From Alviniconcha marisindica (lineage: Eukaryota > Mollusca > Gastropoda > Provannidae): DNA of 64,000 bases. Each line of letters begins with the position of its first letter. Positions within the stretch are counted from its first letter, which is position 1. The notes below the pieces were generated by a model. The model saw only the letters and a list, made by a program, of their open reading frames with translations, was not told the DNA's origin and made no database searches. Position numbers and translations under genes: made by a program. The DNA lies in the NCBI GenBank assembly GCA_018857735.1, contig JABMCL010003299.1:42941-106940 (forward strand). Reading direction: 5' to 3'. This document shows positions 44,661 to 56,129 of the stretch, in pieces.

Positions 44661-46350
44661 TAGTAGAGCTGTACCGTGCAGAGCGAACGTCGAGTAGTCA
44701 GTATTATTGCGAAGTGAAAGGCCAAAGAGAAAGGAAAGTACGTGGATAAGCCGGACATTTGACCGAAGGTTCGACATTTGCAAGAAAAGAGCCGATTAAA
44801 TGGTCTGACCCGTACGAAGCAATCGCCAAAGTGATCAACCCCTTTAATCATTCGTACCCCGACATCGTGAAATAAAACGCCCACCAAGTGCTTACAATGT
44901 CTGGTTTTGCTGGACCTTAGCAGTTGATGTGAATGACAAGAACTGAAGTGAAGTCTGTTGAAGTCTTAAATACTGTTCTTGCTTGTCGTTGTGGTGTGTA
45001 AGTGTGCGCAAGCGAAATATATGCCGTGTATCATAAATGATGAGCTTTTTGATAAAGTTCGAATTTATAATTATAGTGCATTGATAATATAACATAGCTT
45101 CTGCAGTTTTAGGTAAAGAAGTGTAAATACTACACATGTATGATTCAGTATACATTAAAAAAAAATATATATTCATCAAACAGGACTTAGTAAAGTTCAT
45201 GTTCCATGTATTATTAAAAACAACAAAAGTACAATTAAAAACCACACACACACATACGCACACCACACTGTCACACACACACACAAAGACCCAGTATACT
45301 GCTGTTTATTTATTGAAGTTTTTTTTTGTTTTTTGTAAACAAAAAGTCACCTCTTACTAAAATTTCAACATGAACTGGAGAAAAAAATTACTTTAAAGGG
45401 GACCCCAATTCTGACATAAGTTGGCCTGAAACGTAGAAAATGTACAAATATTTCTATTTCCGGCTGCTTATTGTTGTTCTATCACTAAGTAAGTATTGGT
45501 ATTTGTGCATCAGAAGTACATTCTTGCTTTGAATTTGAGCTTCTCAGGTTGGAGCCAGCCTGCTCACTCTTTTAACCATGATTTTTTTTTATTATTTTTT
45601 TTGGGGGGGGGGGGGGGGGGGGGGGGTTGGTGTCTGCTTTAAACAGTAAAGATTCAAATTGTTTCCTGCTGATTTAAGCTGTCACAAATATGTTAACAGG
45701 ACTTTTTGGAGCCAAACAAAACCTAACTTCGTATTTGTGATGATCAGAAACAAGCTGTGTATTAAGGAAAATGAATTACAGTAAACAAGCCAACTTTTTA
45801 ATACAGATCTGCAGATCACATCTGTAACATGTCCGAGCTGGACAATCTGCAACTGCCCAAATAATGTACAACTACAATAGAAAGCAAAGAGGTGCAGGTT
45901 ATGGTGAATTGCACATGCAGTTGCTGTTCATGACAACACAAAGTAGGGGTGTGATGTGCCAAGATTCACTGGATTTTAACATTCTGTGAACCACGCTGAC
46001 ACAGGGTCACCCCAGGAGGATCAAAGGATTAAACTTGTCATTTATAAACAAATGCATGTCAAAACTTTTCATATTCACAAACATCAAACACAAACTGATG
46101 AAGAGTTGGTCCATTCAGTAATGCCTTTGTTAAAAAAAAATATACAAACATGCACAACTCCATCATCACACACCCTGGGACATGACTGGACACATATTGC
46201 TTAGCACACAGTCACAAAGTTTGAACTCTCTCAGTACACCGCGCTCAAACTCAACACACACCCTGGGACATGACTGGACACACACTGCTTAGCACACAGT
46301 CAGAAAGTTTGAACTATCAGTACATGGCACTCAAACTCAAAATATGCAGG
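44661..46350. other. Intergenic or intronic, low-complexity islands
   Basis: Contains CA repeats (45242-45285), a G run at 45603-45626 and a two-unit tandem repeat of about 90 bp at 46174-46345 (CACACACCCTGGGACATGAC). I see no gene. A stretch at 46040-46130 is weakly like repeat family X. Confidence 0.5.
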
Positions 46351-46356
46351 TTTTTA

Positions 46357-46668
46357 CACAACACTGGCATTGGGGCACATGTTTGTCAGTGCGCAGCATA
46401 CAGTCGCCATTTTGACCAGGAATGCGATCTCTTCACAGAGAAGCACCAATCAAATCTGTAGGGTTCCTGTTAAAATTGAGTAGCCAACTTGGCACACACA
46501 ATCCCAGTCACCCTCTCCACCCTAAGCCAACTCTGATGCGCTCTACATCCTGAGCATGCTCTTTGTGAATAAGGGAATTTTGACTTCTGCATGCATCAAT
46601 CCAACCATCTCATCAGTATCAAAGCCTCTGTCAGCTGAAATCATGTCTCCTGGGACAAATGAGAGTCA
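46357..46668 (-). pseudogene. DDE_4-type transposase C-terminal remnant
   Basis: The minus strand reads [18 protein letters not shown], then [24 protein letters not shown] and VCCALTNMCP. This is the typical end of Harbinger/ISL2EU-like transposases ('GD-VMADRGF...IPPF...LS--E...RI...GT...VC-ALTN--P'). There are at least three stops. The Asp of ADRGF is one of the catalytic acids in that family. ISL2EU elements also carry THAP domains, as at 4455-4690. Confidence 0.7.
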
Positions 46669-46799
46669 AATTGTTCACATCCCAGATAACCTGCAAATAC
46701 AAAAAATATTAAATTTACTGTGACATAATCTGGAAAGAAGTATTCTCACAGTTGCACTTCACATTAAAAACACTATGTTCTAAAAACTCTCAATTCTAA

Positions 46800-48360
46800 A
46801 CTGATCTCTGTTACAAATCAAATGTACAGCTCGAATCAGGAGTTGTACTGCTTGGTGTTTTACCAGAGTAGCTGTTTTCATCAGGTCGAAAATATCAACA
46901 GTCAAACGTGTCTGCTTGATCATGACTTGTCACATGTACTAGGTAGGACCAGCCTCTCTTTAGCGCTGGGTAACATGGTCGACGCGAGGCAAATATTGCT
47001 CATTTTCAACTTGTCGTATCTGCCTTGTTTTGTGCAGTTTGTCAATAAAAACTACTGTCAGACAAAAAACGATCTTTTTACGACCTGTTGATGCCATTAT
47101 TTTGTGCGTGAATGATGTATTGTGAGTCTGGAAGAAGTTTTAATGAACACACCAAGCAGTCGGAAATCGAGCGTGGTTCTGACGTCAAAAGTCAGATGAG
47201 CGAGGTCGGAAAACGGTTGCGTTCGGAAAACCGTTGGGAACTTTTACAAGAAAAACGTACACATGTGAAGTTAATATTTTTAGAAAGAGGAATTCCCGTA
47301 GATTTATCCGTTATAAAATTCGTTAAAATTCTTCGTTTTCGACTGCAGCAAAGATTGAGTAAAAAAAATACGTTCATTTTTACCGTAAATTTTCACCAAG
47401 AAAGTTTGAATGCATCATATTCAATTTGGTATCACTGGAAAGTGGAATGACGAATTTTCGCTCTTTAAAACGGTGTATCGTTTGATCCGGAAGTGAGTTC
47501 TTGTAAGAGTTCCCGTGCAACAGTTTCCCGTAAGAGTTTCCAACACAACCATAACTGTATTTTTGTGCTGTTTACATCTCTTTGAATGCAATTGAATCAA
47601 ATTCGTTGTGGTCTGGTCGGAGTTTGAACAACATTACAGAGAGTTATCTCCTCATTATTTCCTCCGAAATGCAAACTGCTGTAAAAGTAGTAATTTCTTT
47701 CCTCGTAAATCCGAATTGACAAAAAACTGATGTATGGTGTATGTTCTCAACAGCGAAAAAAAATTTAAATGAAATTTAGCACGTGAATGATTTTTTAAAA
47801 TATATGTTTTTTCTTGTCAGGGACAATAACTCTGATTTAGCTAGCAGACCATGCAGTCACGAACCAATATGTTTTTTTACAGTAGATCTGCTCATCTAGA
47901 CAAAAAAAATAAAAGCAAGCCACCAGCCAAAATTAATGGTATATTGAGAGTTTGGAATTGTATTTGCTTCTGAAGAATTAATTTTTCTTTTTCCCCCATC
48001 TTCTTTCTCTTCCACTTTTTGTGCACATGGAAGACCTGGCACACTGGCTCAAAATTACATGATTCTTTCAATCTTTGTATATAATAATAATAATTACAAG
48101 GGGGGATTTAAAAAAAGAGAAGTAATAATGACAAGTTTTTTTGGTTTTTGTTTAACATTTTACAAGCATGATGTACGCATGTCTTCTTCTTCCGTTAACT
48201 AATTAACCTCATTTTCCTGAACTGTCACTGTAGGAGGTGCGCTTGAAAAAAAAAAAAGAGAATGAAACAGGGGGCAGTTAAGTAAGTGAACATGGTGCTT
48301 AACGTCCACAGAAACCATAAAGCTTATAAGGGACGGGCAGGGCGGACAGAAGAGGTTTAT
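46800..48360. other. No recognised gene
   Basis: Open frames at 46822-47091 and 47112-47450 have unremarkable composition and no domain I know. CpG is slightly raised around 46960-47540. AT-rich thereafter. Confidence 0.4.
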
Positions 48361-48364
48361 ATTA

Positions 48365-49470
48365 TGCGCGTAACTTGGTATTTTACGCCCAGTCACCACT
48401 GCAGTTATATCAGGGCGAAACATCAACAGAACAGGTGACTGATTTTGATTTTATACCACTTACCTCCATGAAAATGATGAGAACAAACGTACATCAATGG
48501 AGGACTGTGTTCGAAGGTGATGTTGGTCCTCCTAGTCACAGCGACCGATGCAAGCAAGCAAGTGAACATCGATCTTGGGCCATGTCCTGGCATAAATGTC
48601 GACGGAAAAACGGGGACAGAATTTAATGTTGAGTCGAGATGAGGGATCGAAACTCCTCCACCGACTTTGCAGACACTACTTCGTCTGTGAGGTTGTTCCA
48701 CTCAGAAACAGTTCTGATGAAGAAGTTGTTTCTGTAGGAGTCTGTTTTTGCACTGCCCAAAGAGAAGCCGCGGCTGTTGTTCAAGTTCTGGCGAACCTCC
48801 TGATGATGTTGCTGGATGTGAAGTCAGATCTACTGGTGGTCTTAATCTGCCTCTTGTTCCGCACAGGTGTCAGAAAGGATTCTGCCGGAATGGCTTGGAT
48901 GAGACCTAGAGGAAGATGAGGCGCTTTTCTCTCCGGCAGGAGTTTGCTTTGGTGATGGTGCTGATGTGTTCAGACCAAGACAGATTTTCGGAGAGATGAA
49001 CTCCAAGATTGATGGGACTTGCTTCAAGATGTGGTTTTCCGGGAAGTATAGGTGGGATGATTTGCTGCGTAGACTCATGATATAGCATTTCCTGACGTTG
49101 GAACTTCATCCCCCACTGTTCTGCCATGTCTACATGAACTGCTGTAGGTCTAGCTGCAGGATGATGTGGTATTGGCGAGAGTGAATCTCCCTGTAGAGAA
49201 GACAACCATCCGCGAAGTGACGCACTTGTGATCGGACAGCACTGGGAATATCGTTGATAGGGCACAGGAACAGCAGGGGGCCAAGCACAGTGCCCTGGGG
49301 TACAGTCCACGGATGCCTCACTGGAGAGCTGGCCATCAATCACCACTCGCATCTGGCGCTGTGTGAGGAAGTTCTCAAGCCACTTCAGCTTGTAAAGGAG
49401 TTGCAGTTGGAGTTTTACTCGCCGCCGGAAATCGATGAAAGCTCAGTCCCCTGTTTAAATGTACACCGTT
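48365..49470 (-). mobile_element. LINE ORF2 reverse-transcriptase fragment (Jockey-like), frameshifted
   Basis: Minus-strand frames in order: AFIDFRR..., LENFLTQRQMRVVIDGQLS, VPQGTVLGPLLF...INDIP, VRHFADGCLLYR, LGVHLSENLSWSEHIS, then near 48680-48780 NNFFIRTVSEWNNLTDEVV. These are RT blocks 3-5 plus the C-terminal domain. The active-site motif is FADG, not FADD. At least two frameshifts. The tail block GGTATTTTACGCCCAGTCA at 48380 recurs at 21950. Confidence 0.85.
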
Positions 49471-49797
49471 TTAGTCGTATGGCATGAGGAGCTGTTCGTT
49501 CTCTACAAGAAATATGCTTTCGCTCGCTGTCACCGCATTGTTTAGTGCTTGCAACATGGCCATTGGATATCCCACAATGTCGCACGCTTGATGCCACTGA
49601 TGTTCTCGGAACCGTATTGGATTTAATGTTGCTACATAAATGCAGCCTATATATGCTGCCGTCGGGGGGGTGGGGGTTCGATACCTGGCCCATGGACTAT
49701 TGTTACAAACAACTCAAATTATATCAGACGTTTGTTTTATAACTGCGTCGAGTCAGCTGCCGATTCGGAGTGGGTGTGGTTGTTGTCTCGTCCTGGA

Positions 49798-49922
49798 TGG
49801 CGTTGTCCGCAGATGGTACCGCATTCTGGGTGGCGTTGTCCGCAGATGGTACCGCATTCTGGGTGGCGTTGTCTGCAGATGGTACCGCATTCTGGGTGGC
49901 GTTGCCCGCAGATGGTACCGCA
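49798..49922 (+). repeat. 33-bp minisatellite, 3.8 units
   Basis: Units start at 49798, 49831, 49864 and 49897 (TGGCGTTGTCCGCAGATGG...) and differ at single bases. The unit length is a multiple of three, so several frames stay open as 11-residue repeats; that alone is not evidence for a protein. Confidence 0.95.
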
Positions 49923-50149
49923 GGCAGTGGGCAGGCCGGGTCCCCTCACCTGTGGCCTGGCTTGCAACATTTTCAGCAAACGATGTTGGACTGGCAGCTG
50001 GAGGCAGTGTGCCCCCCGGCATCGGGGGACCGCTTTCTGTGTTCATGGTGACACAGCGTTGCCTTGCATGGTCCAGTCTGGAGTTGGGATGGAAGGGGGT
50101 GGGAAGGAATCTCGATGTGAAGGAATCTCCTGCCAGTTAGCCATCGGGT

Positions 50150-51090
50150 GAGTCCCCCATTCTCGTCAGTCGCGATCTCGTTCCATCAACATTTTGGCAG
50201 AGCGTGGCTTATATCCCAGTTTCGCGAGTGTCCCTTCTGTTTCATAACTTACTGTATGACAGGGGTATATTTTCAATAATCAACTTCGTAGTTGGCGATT
50301 CCTTACCATCTCTGGACTGTCGTGGTCAGAGTGTGCCGTCACAGTATATTGTTTTTGGTTAACTTCTTCAGAGGTTTGACGCTGTTACTTAAGCATGCTT
50401 CAAGTTTTTGTATGCCGCGGCGTTGTGGCCGGTGTTTATCTTTGTGTGCCTTTTGTCACAAGTGAGGCGGTAACAAAACCTGTTGAAGTGAGTGACTTAC
50501 TGAATTAACGTTGTTTCTGCAGAATCATGTAGTTCACAGCCGTGCGGGTGACTTGACTAACGTTTGTTTAGGCAAAATAATTGGTTATCAAGTTCGTTGA
50601 GTAACAGAATTATGATTACGGCAGTAGAAGCACTTTTATATACTCCGCATTAGTCCGAGAGGTCCTACCGTGCACCAAAAGGCAAAAGACCATGAACCAG
50701 CCTATTCCAAATCCTCTCCATACTTTTCAGTTGCGTTAGTCTTGGCTGAAGCGAATTCCCGCGTTAGCCTGTGAAATAAAATAGGTCACACTGCTCATGG
50801 TCAATTGATTTAAGCAGGTTCTCATGTTGAGTGCCAGCAGAATATAAGTAGGTACCAAAACGTGTGTTACTGTGCCTCAAACAGGTGATTTTGACATACT
50901 TGTGATCTGATCAATTGTTCTTTAATTTTGTACTGAATGCGTTACAGGGAATCTGTCTGGAAGTATCTTTTACAGTTGTCAATAGTGATATGTGCTAATT
51001 ATTGACTGTTTTGGCTGGGATGTTTGCTATTGATTGTGTTCTGTGTAGAACAGTGAGCCAACTTTTTGCCCCCTAAGAAACTGTGACTGT
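50150..51090. other. No recognised gene or repeat
   Basis: Mixed-composition sequence without long ORFs, microsatellites or visible paralogs. Confidence 0.45.
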
Positions 51091-51095
51091 GATTT

Positions 51096-52180
51096 GTGCG
51101 AAGTGACCTTGTGCGGTTGACAAGGCATACAAATCCAAGAACTAAATACCTTAAACATGTGCAATGGTCCAGTCCTGATATGGTGGATGAAATATATGAG
51201 TATATATCAAATCTACATGGAAATCACACATTGTGCTACTTTATGAATGACAGCAGAATTGTTTTGAAACAAAAGAACCCATTGGAAGGGAGTGATGTAA
51301 GATCCTCCAAAAAGCGAGAACAGCAAATCCGCCAGCAATCACAATGCTAGCTGTTGCCCAGTGACATATGTCTTGTTTGTGAAAAGACTTGAATACAAGG
51401 AAACAACATGTTGAAAACATTAGTCAAATGTATGGCAAAAATAGCTGAGGATTCTGCCAAAGAAGCAACCAAAACAAAACATCATGCTGACTTGGCTGCT
51501 CAAGAAGCACATTACTGTCGGAGAGATTACACTCGAGAGGATGACAGACAGCAGGAAACCATCAAAGACACTAAAATCATTGAAGAGCAAGCTTCCAACA
51601 AGACCATAAAAAATATTTTCAAAAATGTTAGGGGAGAATCGTTTAGAGATAAAGAGATTCCCACTTAAGGAAAAAATTAGGAAACTGGAAATTTCCATCA
51701 TCTTCTCTGTAGAGGTAAATAAGTGATAGATGTTCAACAAAATGTGTCAACACACCTCATCTTGTTGAACAGTCACAATGCCCCCATGCAGAGATGCTTT
51801 GATAAGCACATCGAAAGGGCCACTTTAACTGCAGTTAAAGCAACTAAAACCATTCCTCGAGCTTCCATGGTTGCAGGGGAATGGAAAAGAGGGAGGTAAA
51901 CTGGACAGACTGTTTCTTTAGCCACAAGACCTGGTTGAAATCCAGGTGGAACAGCACTAAAAGGAAGATGACTCTGAAGAATACACTTTAGAGCTTTAGA
52001 CTATCAAGAATACACTTTAGAGCATTTGAATCTTGATGGCTTCAGGTTTGAGGCTGACATATATACATGTCTAAGCTGGACATGCATTCAGTGTCACTCA
52101 AAGTAAGGGACTTTTAGGTTTGGCACCTTCTGTGGCCCGGCTTTGGTACCTTTGGCTGGGAAAAATACACCCAAGCTATA
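51096..52180 (+). pseudogene. Decayed transposon-type ORF (Cys/His module)
   Basis: Frame 51096-51350 is followed by ICLVCEKT, a stop, then 51408-51668 with KCMAKIAEDSAKEATKTKHHADLAAQEAHYC-type residues. The order Cys-x-x-Cys, helix, 'A-EAHYCRRDYTRED' parallels the C...YHxxCYxxFT module at 8248. Later frames (NSHNAPMQRCFDKH, KTIPRASMVAGEW) still look coding. Stops are frequent. I take it for a member of the same loose family. Confidence 0.4.
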
Positions 52181-52439
52181 ACATAAGCAGTAAGAAATAA
52201 AGAGAGTAATGCATTTTTTTTTTTTTAATATATATAAAAGTAAATAACAATTTCAGAAATTCATAGGGATGTCCAAAGTACAATGTCCACTTTTAGCCAC
52301 GTCGGTTTGCCGTCCCAAATGGTATGAGAATGTGTGTGTGTGTGTGTGTCAAAGTGGATATGGCCCACCAAAAATTATAACTACAAGGATGGGTCATCCC
52401 GGCTCGCGGCACTCAAGCTAAAGACCATCACGAGGCGGG

Positions 52440-52640
52440 AGTTTGGTACGAGTTTTTCCCTTGCTGACTAGGATGTCTGTCGCTGCCGTTCAACAGGGGC
52501 GAGTGCCCGATCATTTCACTCGACGAACATTAATTTTTAGATTGAAAAGATGGTTGAGGAAAAATGGACAGCTGTTCAAGGGCACAAAGGCAGAACTTGT
52601 CCGTTGTTTATCATACTTTTTTTTTCCCCACAAGAGAAAT
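52440..52640 (+). repeat. SAP-like domain repeat, copy 2
   Basis: The frame 52443-52658 includes RLKRWLRKNGQLFKGTKAEL, a good SAP motif: two amphipathic helices with W and the conserved GTKAEL. Homologous to 10197-10400. Downstream homopolymers end the frame. Confidence 0.6.
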
Positions 52641-52742
52641 TTTCCCAGAGTTCCATAATAGGAAAGGTTAAATTCAAAATTTTTTTAAAGGATTTGGGCA
52701 TAAAAACTAAAAATAGTTTTGTGGGGAAAAAAAAAAAAATTA

Positions 52743-52773
<31 letters not shown>

Positions 52774-53800
52774 AGAGAAAAAAGAGAGAGAGAGAGAGAG
52801 AGAAAAAAATCCCCAAAAATAATTAATATATATAGATATATATATTAAAATAATGTGCCAAAGGTGCTGCTTAGAAGGTGAAAATTTAAATAAAAGCAGA
52901 AAAATAAATTTTGCAAGTAAAACCCTTTAAAAAAAGTCTTTTTTTTTTATACATTTCAGGTCTGAAAAAAAATAATTGTGAAATAGTTAAAAAAGACATT
53001 TAAAACGGACACCAATTTTTTTTGGGTAACCCGGGGAAAAGTTTTTATTTAATCATTTAATTTTAAAAACAAACGTGGGGAAAATTCACTTTTTTGGAAA
53101 AAAAAAAATTTTTTTTTTTTTTAAAATTAAAAAGATGTCCTGTGTTACATCCACAGCGCCACCTTAATTTTTTTTTAATAAAAAAAAAAACACAAAAACT
53201 AATCCTAAAATTCACAGATAAATTTTGGAAAAATTTTTTTCATTTTACTCAGTGTAGGATAATCATTTTCCCAGTAAATTTTAAACTTTTTCGGGGATTT
53301 CACCCAAATTTTTAACTATTTTGTATTTTTTTTAATCAAAAAATTCTTGGGTTTTTAATTTTCAAAAACCCCTTTTTACATTTTACGTTGGGTTTAATCT
53401 TTTGGCAAATTTTTCCCATAAAAAACCCCTTAAAAACATCTGACACATTCTGTAAAATGAACAAGGCCAAACCATTTTTAAAGAACACTTGGGTGCCTCG
53501 AATAGAGGGCACAAAGGAATTTAAAACCCGGTCGCAATTTTGGGTTAGAAAAAATGGCCTGTCATTATTATTCTTTCATTGACAAAAAAGAAAACCATGT
53601 GAATTAAAATTCATTTACCCTATACCCTATTGTTAACGGGAGGTAAAATTCAATACGAAAGACATTGATTTGGCATTAGTCTCACTACCTGGAATAAAAA
53701 CTGTAACACATTTTAATAAAGAAAAGAATAAAAACTGGGAAACGATGACAAAGCATAGGAATTTCCCATGTTAAAACCAATTTTTCCCATCCTAATAAAT
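52640..53800. other. Homopolymer-inflated, probably poorly polished sequence
   Basis: Runs of A, T, G and C replace what are mixed bases in the paralogous segment 35450-36638. It includes (GA)n at 52743-52803. ORFs here (Lys/Phe-rich) should not be trusted. Confidence 0.7.
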
Positions 53801-55128
53801 TTAAAAAATTTGTTTTCAGTGAGTTGGCACTTCAGCATTGAGACATATCTTTATTTCTCTGCTGTTCCTAAGTACTGCAGTGCTTCCCAGGATGAATCTG
53901 GCTTCATGCTCCTCTAATGTTGTCCCTGCTGTGTCACGAAAAACACTTGCTCTTGCCCTATTGGAGCATCGACCTCTTTAGCCTGAAAAGAAACATGCAT
54001 GTGTACAAAATAAGGCAATATAAACAACTGCTTTGGAGGATGTCTCCCTATTTATAGGTATGCAACTCTGGAGACCTACATGCATATAAGATATTGTGTG
54101 CGTCCTGCACGCGCACGTGTGTGTATTTTGACTTTCCCCGAATATATATATATCAATATATATAACGTATCTATATCAGACATTAGGTAATATTACTGAA
54201 ATATATATATATATATAGTGCTGTAGTTGAAACATAATAACACAAATACCAGGTTACCCTCTCCTTTTTTAAATTTCTGTTCATTTGGTCCACCCCACCC
54301 TACATTGTGCCACAGTATATTGTATTTTGTGTTGTATGAATTTTTTGTGTTCATGTTGCATATTTATAGTGAATTGTCACAATAAATCTGCTTTATATGC
54401 TGCACTGTATATTATTTGTACTGCAATGCACAGGTAAAACTACATCAGTTAAGAAATTATATTCCGGCTTTTACTAGTTTCAGCACACACTAAAGTGCAT
54501 CTGTCCTGTTAGAAATAGAATCAAAACAACAATAACAATATGCTTTATTCATCCAGGGAAATGGGAAGGCCTGGAAGATAAATAATTGAAAAACAAATCT
54601 CCCTAATCACAATGTTAATGTCATGGTAATGCTTCTTTTCTTTTCTTCTTTTCTTTTTGTTGTGGTGAGTGTTTGTACAATTTGTATAAATTGGTATAAA
54701 TAGATAATTTACGGCTATGCCTTTTTTAAACTCTTAGTTCACATCACAGACGGCAATAAGATTAAGAGTTGCAGAAGTGTACTGAGGAGTAAGAATGCTG
54801 TTCCGATCGACTGAACAAATGAAAAAACCGCTGTCCGACAGCGGCAAATCAACTCCGAAACGTGTGCCGTCGTAAACACGGGTATTTTCGCCATTACGAA
54901 GTAAACACTTGAACGTATAATTTTTTCTCTTTCAGTCGAAACACTAAGAAAAAATTAGTTCGTTGATCAAACTTGGACTTTACTGTCCAAAATTCGGTCA
55001 CTCGCATCAAAACACTGACCTAAGGCCCACTTGTGTCATCCGAGAAACAGCTGGCTATCGAACGAAGACACTTTGAATTTGCACACTGCCGACCGAAACC
55101 TGTTTAATAATGGTCACTTCGCTTACAA
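52853..55128 (-). mobile_element. Inverted copy of family B transposon right half
   Basis: The minus strand matches 34113-36638: TGTGCCAAAGGTGCTGCTTAGAAGGTG at its end, the TCCGACAG/CATCC blocks, TTTCCCCGAATATATATA at 54132, and the GTGCCGTCGTAAACACGGG block at 54863. The match stops at 55128. Confidence 0.8.
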
Positions 55129-55129
55129 T

Positions 55130-55500
55130 AGACCACTCCACAACGCACCGCTTCCAGCCGTAAGCTCCGCCCCTCTGGCAAGCGAACCGAAAAGATGGCT
55201 GCAGCCGAATCCAAAAGTACTCTCGATCTCTTGCTGAAACCTGAGAGACCTTCGCTGTTGTGTTTTGGTCAAAGCCCGCCTATGTTAAAACAACGGGCTT
55301 TGGTTTTGGTGAGAGAAACTCCCCAAAAGGTCAAAGCGGTCTTTTGAGACACAGGACCCTGTGTGATAATATACATGGTCTGCAGCCCTCCTTGGTCAGA
55401 TGGGAAAGGGAGGGGACAGTTTACATCCCAGGGAGGGTGAAATGGGTTCCTGACGTCCGATCACAATTTTACACCGTTTATTTTATTAAATCAGCTAGTT
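55130..55500 (+). other. CpG-rich leader-like sequence with short ORFs
   Basis: A GC box (CCGCCCC, about 55166) precedes ATGGCTGCAGCCGAATCC at 55194, which opens a 50-codon frame (MAAAESKSTLDLLLKPERP). A second frame runs 55260-55502. Neither is recognised. This may be the start of another transposon's gene. Confidence 0.3.
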
Positions 55501-55504
55501 AATA

Positions 55505-56125
55505 GTTATTTAGATGATCTTTTGTGTTCAGGTTAGAGCGCAGTAGGACGAAGTTCTTTTTTTACGCAACGGGTGAGATTTGCGGTGGCTGACGTGTGCT
55601 GGGTATCGCAATGAAGAATTATATTGCAGCATGAGCTTTGCTGTAATTTGGACGTCCGATCACCATGTGGCGTAAAACTAACTTCCAGTTGCACGTGCAA
55701 ACATTTGTGAAATATGACAGTTGCCATCCCAACATTGCAAGCGCTTGTTTGACAAGACGACCTGTGAAATCGGGGACGGCCAGAATAACATTAAAAAAAT
55801 ATATATATAAAAATTACGAGGTTTAAAGTCGGTCGGACGTCAGGGTTACCCCAAAATTTGGTGCTGATGACATTTACACCTTTTGTTTAAGTTTTGTAAG
55901 GCTACTAAGAGTCATTTACTGATGGTTTAGTAAGTACTCCTGACTTTTTATTTTGCTTGTTTGGGTTTTTAGTTTAGTTTGATACTTTAATTTTATTGAA
56001 CTATTCATTGTATTTTATGGATACATATGTTTGTGGATGGGAAATTTTTGTTGTGAGTTTCTCATGTTGGTTGTTATTGTCTTTATTCAGACCAATAACT
56101 GCGACATGACCAGGAGTAGGACAAA
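55505..56125. other. No recognised gene
   Basis: AT-rich, with a short (TA)n at 55798-55808. No paralog noticed. Confidence 0.4.
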
Positions 56126-56129
56126 ATTG

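Noticed and set aside
44480..44887. 135-codon minus-strand ORF upstream of RAD51D
   Set aside because: It crosses the probable promoter and CRE, has no recognisable domain and ends in no donor; its openness is explained by low stop density in CpG-rich DNA.
47112..47450. 112-codon ORF in slightly CpG-rich sequence
   Set aside because: No domain, no convincing splice context and no second copy; length is within chance for this composition.
49660..49695. Box B-like GGTTCGATACC suggesting a tRNA gene
   Set aside because: No box A at the right distance, no acceptor stem pairing, and a G-rich run next to it.
49798..49922. Regular 33-bp spacing as a CRISPR array
   Set aside because: The units are contiguous repeats without unique spacers, and the genome is eukaryotic.
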